Both the position numbers and the translations under genes were made by a program. A stretch of DNA of 63,180 bases from GCA-002784865 sp035646815. GTDB taxonomy: Bacteria > Patescibacteriota > Microgenomatia > Levybacterales > UBA12049. Shown here in pieces: positions 60,943 through 63,180 of the stretch. How positions within the stretch are numbered: the stretch's first letter is position 1; every line of letters begins with the position of its first letter. The DNA is taken from positions 1 to 63,180 of the forward strand of contig DASRON010000014.1 of assembly GCA_035646815.1 (NCBI GenBank), written 5' to 3'. The notes below the pieces were generated by a model. The model was not told the DNA's origin, ran no database searches, and worked only from the letters and a program-made list of their open reading frames with translations.

Positions 60943-61421
60943 AATATTTTTCTGAGTTTTGTAAGACGGCTACTTGATCTGTTATTTAATTTTTTAACAA
61001 CAAAAACAACTTTTGCTCCAACAAGTTTTGCCTGTCTATTCTTATGATTTATGCCAGAATCTCCTTCTGTGGCAGCTATTACGTGCGGTTTTATCTGAGA
61101 TATAAGTTTATCATATTCTGTGTTAGATGCAACTTTTTTAAGTTTTACAATAATGTCGACATAGGAAATAGCGGAAAGTACCTCTGCTCGTTCATCTTGA
61201 TTATTTATTGGACGATTTTTGCCTTTAAGTTTTTTAACAGAATTATCACTTTCAAGAAGAACAATTAACACATCACCTTTTTCCTTTGCTTTTTCAAGTA
61301 GCTTCACGTGTCCGAGATGGATAAGATCAAAACAACCGCCTGTTACAACAATTCTTTTATTCTTAAATCTTTGCTCTTCTAAAACTTTCCCTATTTGATT
61401 TTCATTTACTATCCTGCCCAT
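60939..61421 (-). CDS. RfaE/HldE-type cytidylyl- or adenylyltransferase domain protein
   Basis: A 160-residue nucleotidyltransferase. It has GGCFDLIHLGHVKLLEKAK with the HxGH motif (His35 and His38). An RPINNQDERAEVLSAI segment follows, and the C-terminal SSSRLTKLRKIL resembles the ISTTxI-type end of this family. It is the lone C-terminal-type half of HldE, or a glycerol-3-phosphate cytidylyltransferase relative. It probably activates a sugar or polyol phosphate for the envelope. The substrate is open. Confidence 0.85.
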   Translation of the reverse strand: MGRIVNENQIGKVLEEQRFKNKRIVVTGGCFDLIHLGHVKLLEKAKEKGDVLIVLLESDNSVKKLKGKNRPINNQDERAEVLSAISYVDIIVKLKKVASNTEYDKLISQIKPHVIAATEGDSGINHKNRQAKLVGAKVVFVVKKLNNRSSSRLTKLRKIL

Positions 61422-62846
61422 TTATTCTTTTGTCCCTTTTAGATAAATATCTTGCCATGCTCTATAATTTGAGACAAACTTGTCTGATATAATTTCTTTA
61501 CCGTCTTTTTTAACAGTTCTTGTAAAATATACTCTTGCTCCCCAAGCAGCAAAATCAACTTGTTTTACTTCTCCTTTTGGAAGAGTTGGATCATCTTGGT
61601 ATAAAGGTGGAGGCGGAGGAGTCTGACTGGTAATTACAGGTTTTGTCATTGAAACTTCTCGTCCATCTTTTGTTCCATATAAAACAAAAGTGAGTCTTAA
61701 TACATTGGGATCAACAAAACTTTGAATTAGTATATAGTTGTCAGTATCGTTTTTGAATTTAAGATCAGGCGAAGGACTGTAAACTGTTGCATCAAGTCCA
61801 GGGGGTGAATCTTGTTCGTAATAGCCTACTCTGTAAGCATGAGCCTGTCTTTCAACAATAGGAAGTCCTGCATCAAGAATTGCTCTAAAAAGCGTTGTTG
61901 AGACTTGGCATACCCCGCCTCCATCTCCTAAGACTGTTCTTCCGCCTAAGATAACATATGCTTGTTTGTATCCTGTAAAAGAAGAAACATCACCAAGCGT
62001 TTTATTAAAGGAAAAAACTTCTCCTGGTGCAACTAGAACACCATTTATACGTGCTGCTGCAAGAGCAACATTAAAAATCCTACCGGAAATGGAATGCTGG
62101 AAAAGAGAAGTTCCTGATCCAATTTTTTCTTTAATTCCCATATCATTTACGTTGTCTGTAGTTATTTCAGGTTCAATTGTTTTTATGGGAATTTCAATTA
62201 CAATTATTTTGGGCTTGTCAGAAGAAACTACGGAAAGAGTTTTTGAGGAAACAATATGATTTAACTCTTCAAAATCAAGAGTTTGTCCATTCTCTGAAGG
62301 AAGAAAAGCGGTTACTCTTCCATTTTCAAATTTAAATAAAGCATCTTTTGGCTTTTTTTCAATAGCAGCAGTAATTGGTATTAATATTTCTTTTAATTTA
62401 TCTTCAGAGTAACGATATGAGTTAGGGAGATAAATTCCGTTTAAATATGATTGCAAAATTAAACTAACATTGGAAAGTGTGTTTTTTGATCTTCCTAAAG
62501 TGTACGCTTGAGATGCAAGAAGAGAACCGTCATAGCCAAAATCAATTGCCCTAGCAGAAATTGTTGCTGTTCCATAATCACTTGAAAAAACAAGTGAAGT
62601 ATTTTCAGTAAAGCTATTCTTCTTTTCAAAATATGCTTCAACATTAACTTGAGTTTTTCCTCCAAAATTAACACCATTTATTATTATTCCAGGATAAATT
62701 TTATTAGAGTAAATTCTTTGGAAAATAAAAAATATGGAATTTGTTATGATAAATAGGGCCAAAAAGACCCCTACAGAAAACCAAAAGATTACTCTTGAAA
62801 CTTTTAAAAAATGTCCTTTTTTAAGAGGATTTTTAAATTTATTCAT
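61422..62846 (-). CDS. VanW/YoaR family envelope protein
   Basis: A 474-residue protein with one N-terminal membrane helix (about 18-40). A peptidoglycan-binding-4-like region follows (about 50-230). The VanW domain comes next (about 255-390), with LAAARINGVLVAPGEVFSFN, VLGDGGGVCQVSTTLFRA and IVERQAHAYRVGYY. VanW is a glycopeptide-resistance accessory of unknown activity. These proteins are frequent in Gram-positive and CPR bacteria. It leads the minus-strand operon to tsaD and is divergent from the proline-rich gene. Confidence 0.9.
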   Translation of the reverse strand: MNKFKNPLKKGHFLKVSRVIFWFSVGVFLALFIITNSIFFIFQRIYSNKIYPGIIINGVNFGGKTQVNVEAYFEKKNSFTENTSLVFSSDYGTATISARAIDFGYDGSLLASQAYTLGRSKNTLSNVSLILQSYLNGIYLPNSYRYSEDKLKEILIPITAAIEKKPKDALFKFENGRVTAFLPSENGQTLDFEELNHIVSSKTLSVVSSDKPKIIVIEIPIKTIEPEITTDNVNDMGIKEKIGSGTSLFQHSISGRIFNVALAAARINGVLVAPGEVFSFNKTLGDVSSFTGYKQAYVILGGRTVLGDGGGVCQVSTTLFRAILDAGLPIVERQAHAYRVGYYEQDSPPGLDATVYSPSPDLKFKNDTDNYILIQSFVDPNVLRLTFVLYGTKDGREVSMTKPVITSQTPPPPPLYQDDPTLPKGEVKQVDFAAWGARVYFTRTVKKDGKEIISDKFVSNYRAWQDIYLKGTKE

Positions 62847-62867
62847 TTGCGCCTATACTCTCATGGT

Positions 62868-62875
62868 ATTATACT
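62868..62875. promoter_or_regulatory. Overlapping divergent -10 boxes
   Basis: On the plus strand, TATACT (62870-62875) ends six bases before the ATG at 62882. On the minus strand, TATAAT (62873-62868) ends 21 bases before the VanW-like ATG. The two boxes overlap, so polymerase binding at one should exclude the other. Confidence 0.5.
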
Positions 62876-62881
62876 ATATGT

Positions 62882-63180
62882 ATGGAAGAAAGTACTATTT
62901 TTGGACAGCCTCAGGTTTTACCTCAGGCTTCTGGGGAAGTTCCTTCTCAGGAACAGCCTTTAGAAAATCAGGCTATTAAAGGACAAGAAAATATTCCTCC
63001 TCAAGAGGCTAATAAAGTTCCTCAACAATCTTCTCAAGAAGGAGGAAATCCTCCTCCGCCTCCTCCACCTCCTCCACTTGCTCCTGTAGATGATGATGGA
63101 AATGAAGAGGAAGATAGGCCATCATTTTTTAAAAAAATATTAAAGTTTTTTTTAGGAATAGCTGTTCTTGTTGCAATAGT
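62882..63180 (+). CDS. Proline-rich membrane protein, N-terminal part (3' truncated)
   Basis: The frame starts MEESTIFGQPQVLPQASGEV and runs off the window. The first 60 residues or so are Gln/Pro/Glu-rich, followed by a run of nine prolines, an acidic patch (DDDGNEEED) and a basic stretch. A membrane helix then begins (FFLGIAVLVAI). This suggests a cytoplasmic disordered tail before a membrane anchor. The function cannot be judged from the fragment. Confidence 0.65.
   Translation, partial: MEESTIFGQPQVLPQASGEVPSQEQPLENQAIKGQENIPPQEANKVPQQSSQEGGNPPPPPPPPPLAPVDDDGNEEEDRPSFFKKILKFFLGIAVLVAI

Overview
The window is an AT-rich bacterial chromosome segment packed with short intergenic gaps and overlapping genes. 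Several traits point to the Candidate Phyla Radiation (Patescibacteria), most likely the Microgenomates (OP11) side. The ribosomal superoperon lacks L30 (rpmD) between S5 and L15. A DUF2207 protein, a VanW/YoaR-type protein, a class of large membrane protein ending in a baseplate-J-like wall domain, and an AMP/thymidine phosphorylase with MltG and a sortase are all typical of that group. The lineage assignment is inference from gene content; no 16S rRNA gene is present.

Layout. Positions 1-5670 carry the end of a DUF2207 protein, a small anchored protein, a DUF5661 protein, the FtsK translocase with a RodZ-like HTH membrane protein, two small membrane/coiled-coil proteins and a FAM151/menorin-like protein. 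Positions 5687-12936 (minus) form one tight operon: alaS, a PilM-like/baseplate-J membrane protein, sortase, an unlisted 46-residue ORF, AMP/thymidine phosphorylase and mltG. Positions 12978-14284 hold a degenerate Nudix protein and a PD-(D/E)XK nuclease. Positions 14293-31285 hold rpoB-rpoC, rpsL-rpsG, fusA, a set of unknown small genes, maf, small membrane proteins (two with apparent frameshifts), an MFS transporter, tuf and rpsJ. Positions 31600-47583 hold the S10-spc-alpha superoperon from rplC to rpsI, with secY, two adenylate kinases in tandem, map, infA, rpmJ and rpoA. Positions 47597-50146 are a decayed zone: a multiply broken undecaprenyl-diphosphate-synthase-like gene, a broken nucleotide-kinase-like gene, an intact TIM-barrel gene and tRNA-Pro(GGG). 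Positions 50181-54672 hold recA-recX, RNase Y, HU and an AI-2E-family permease. Positions 54680-63180 hold the RNase P RNA, a UvrD helicase-nuclease, a cupredoxin-like protein, rmuC, and an operon of vanW-like protein, cytidylyltransferase, DUF192 protein and tsaD, followed by the start of a proline-rich membrane protein.

Two regulatory patterns run through the window. First, at least a dozen operon-leading genes have a -10 box ending only 5-8 bases before the start codon, so their mRNAs should be leaderless. Second, several translation/transcription genes (fusA, tuf, rplC, rpoB) and one small membrane-protein gene have a terminator-like hairpin plus a U-run between promoter and start codon; in fusA and tuf the hairpin begins at the predicted transcription start. 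Inside the ribosomal operon and at HU, ordinary Shine-Dalgarno sites are used. No CRISPR array, insertion sequence or prophage was seen.
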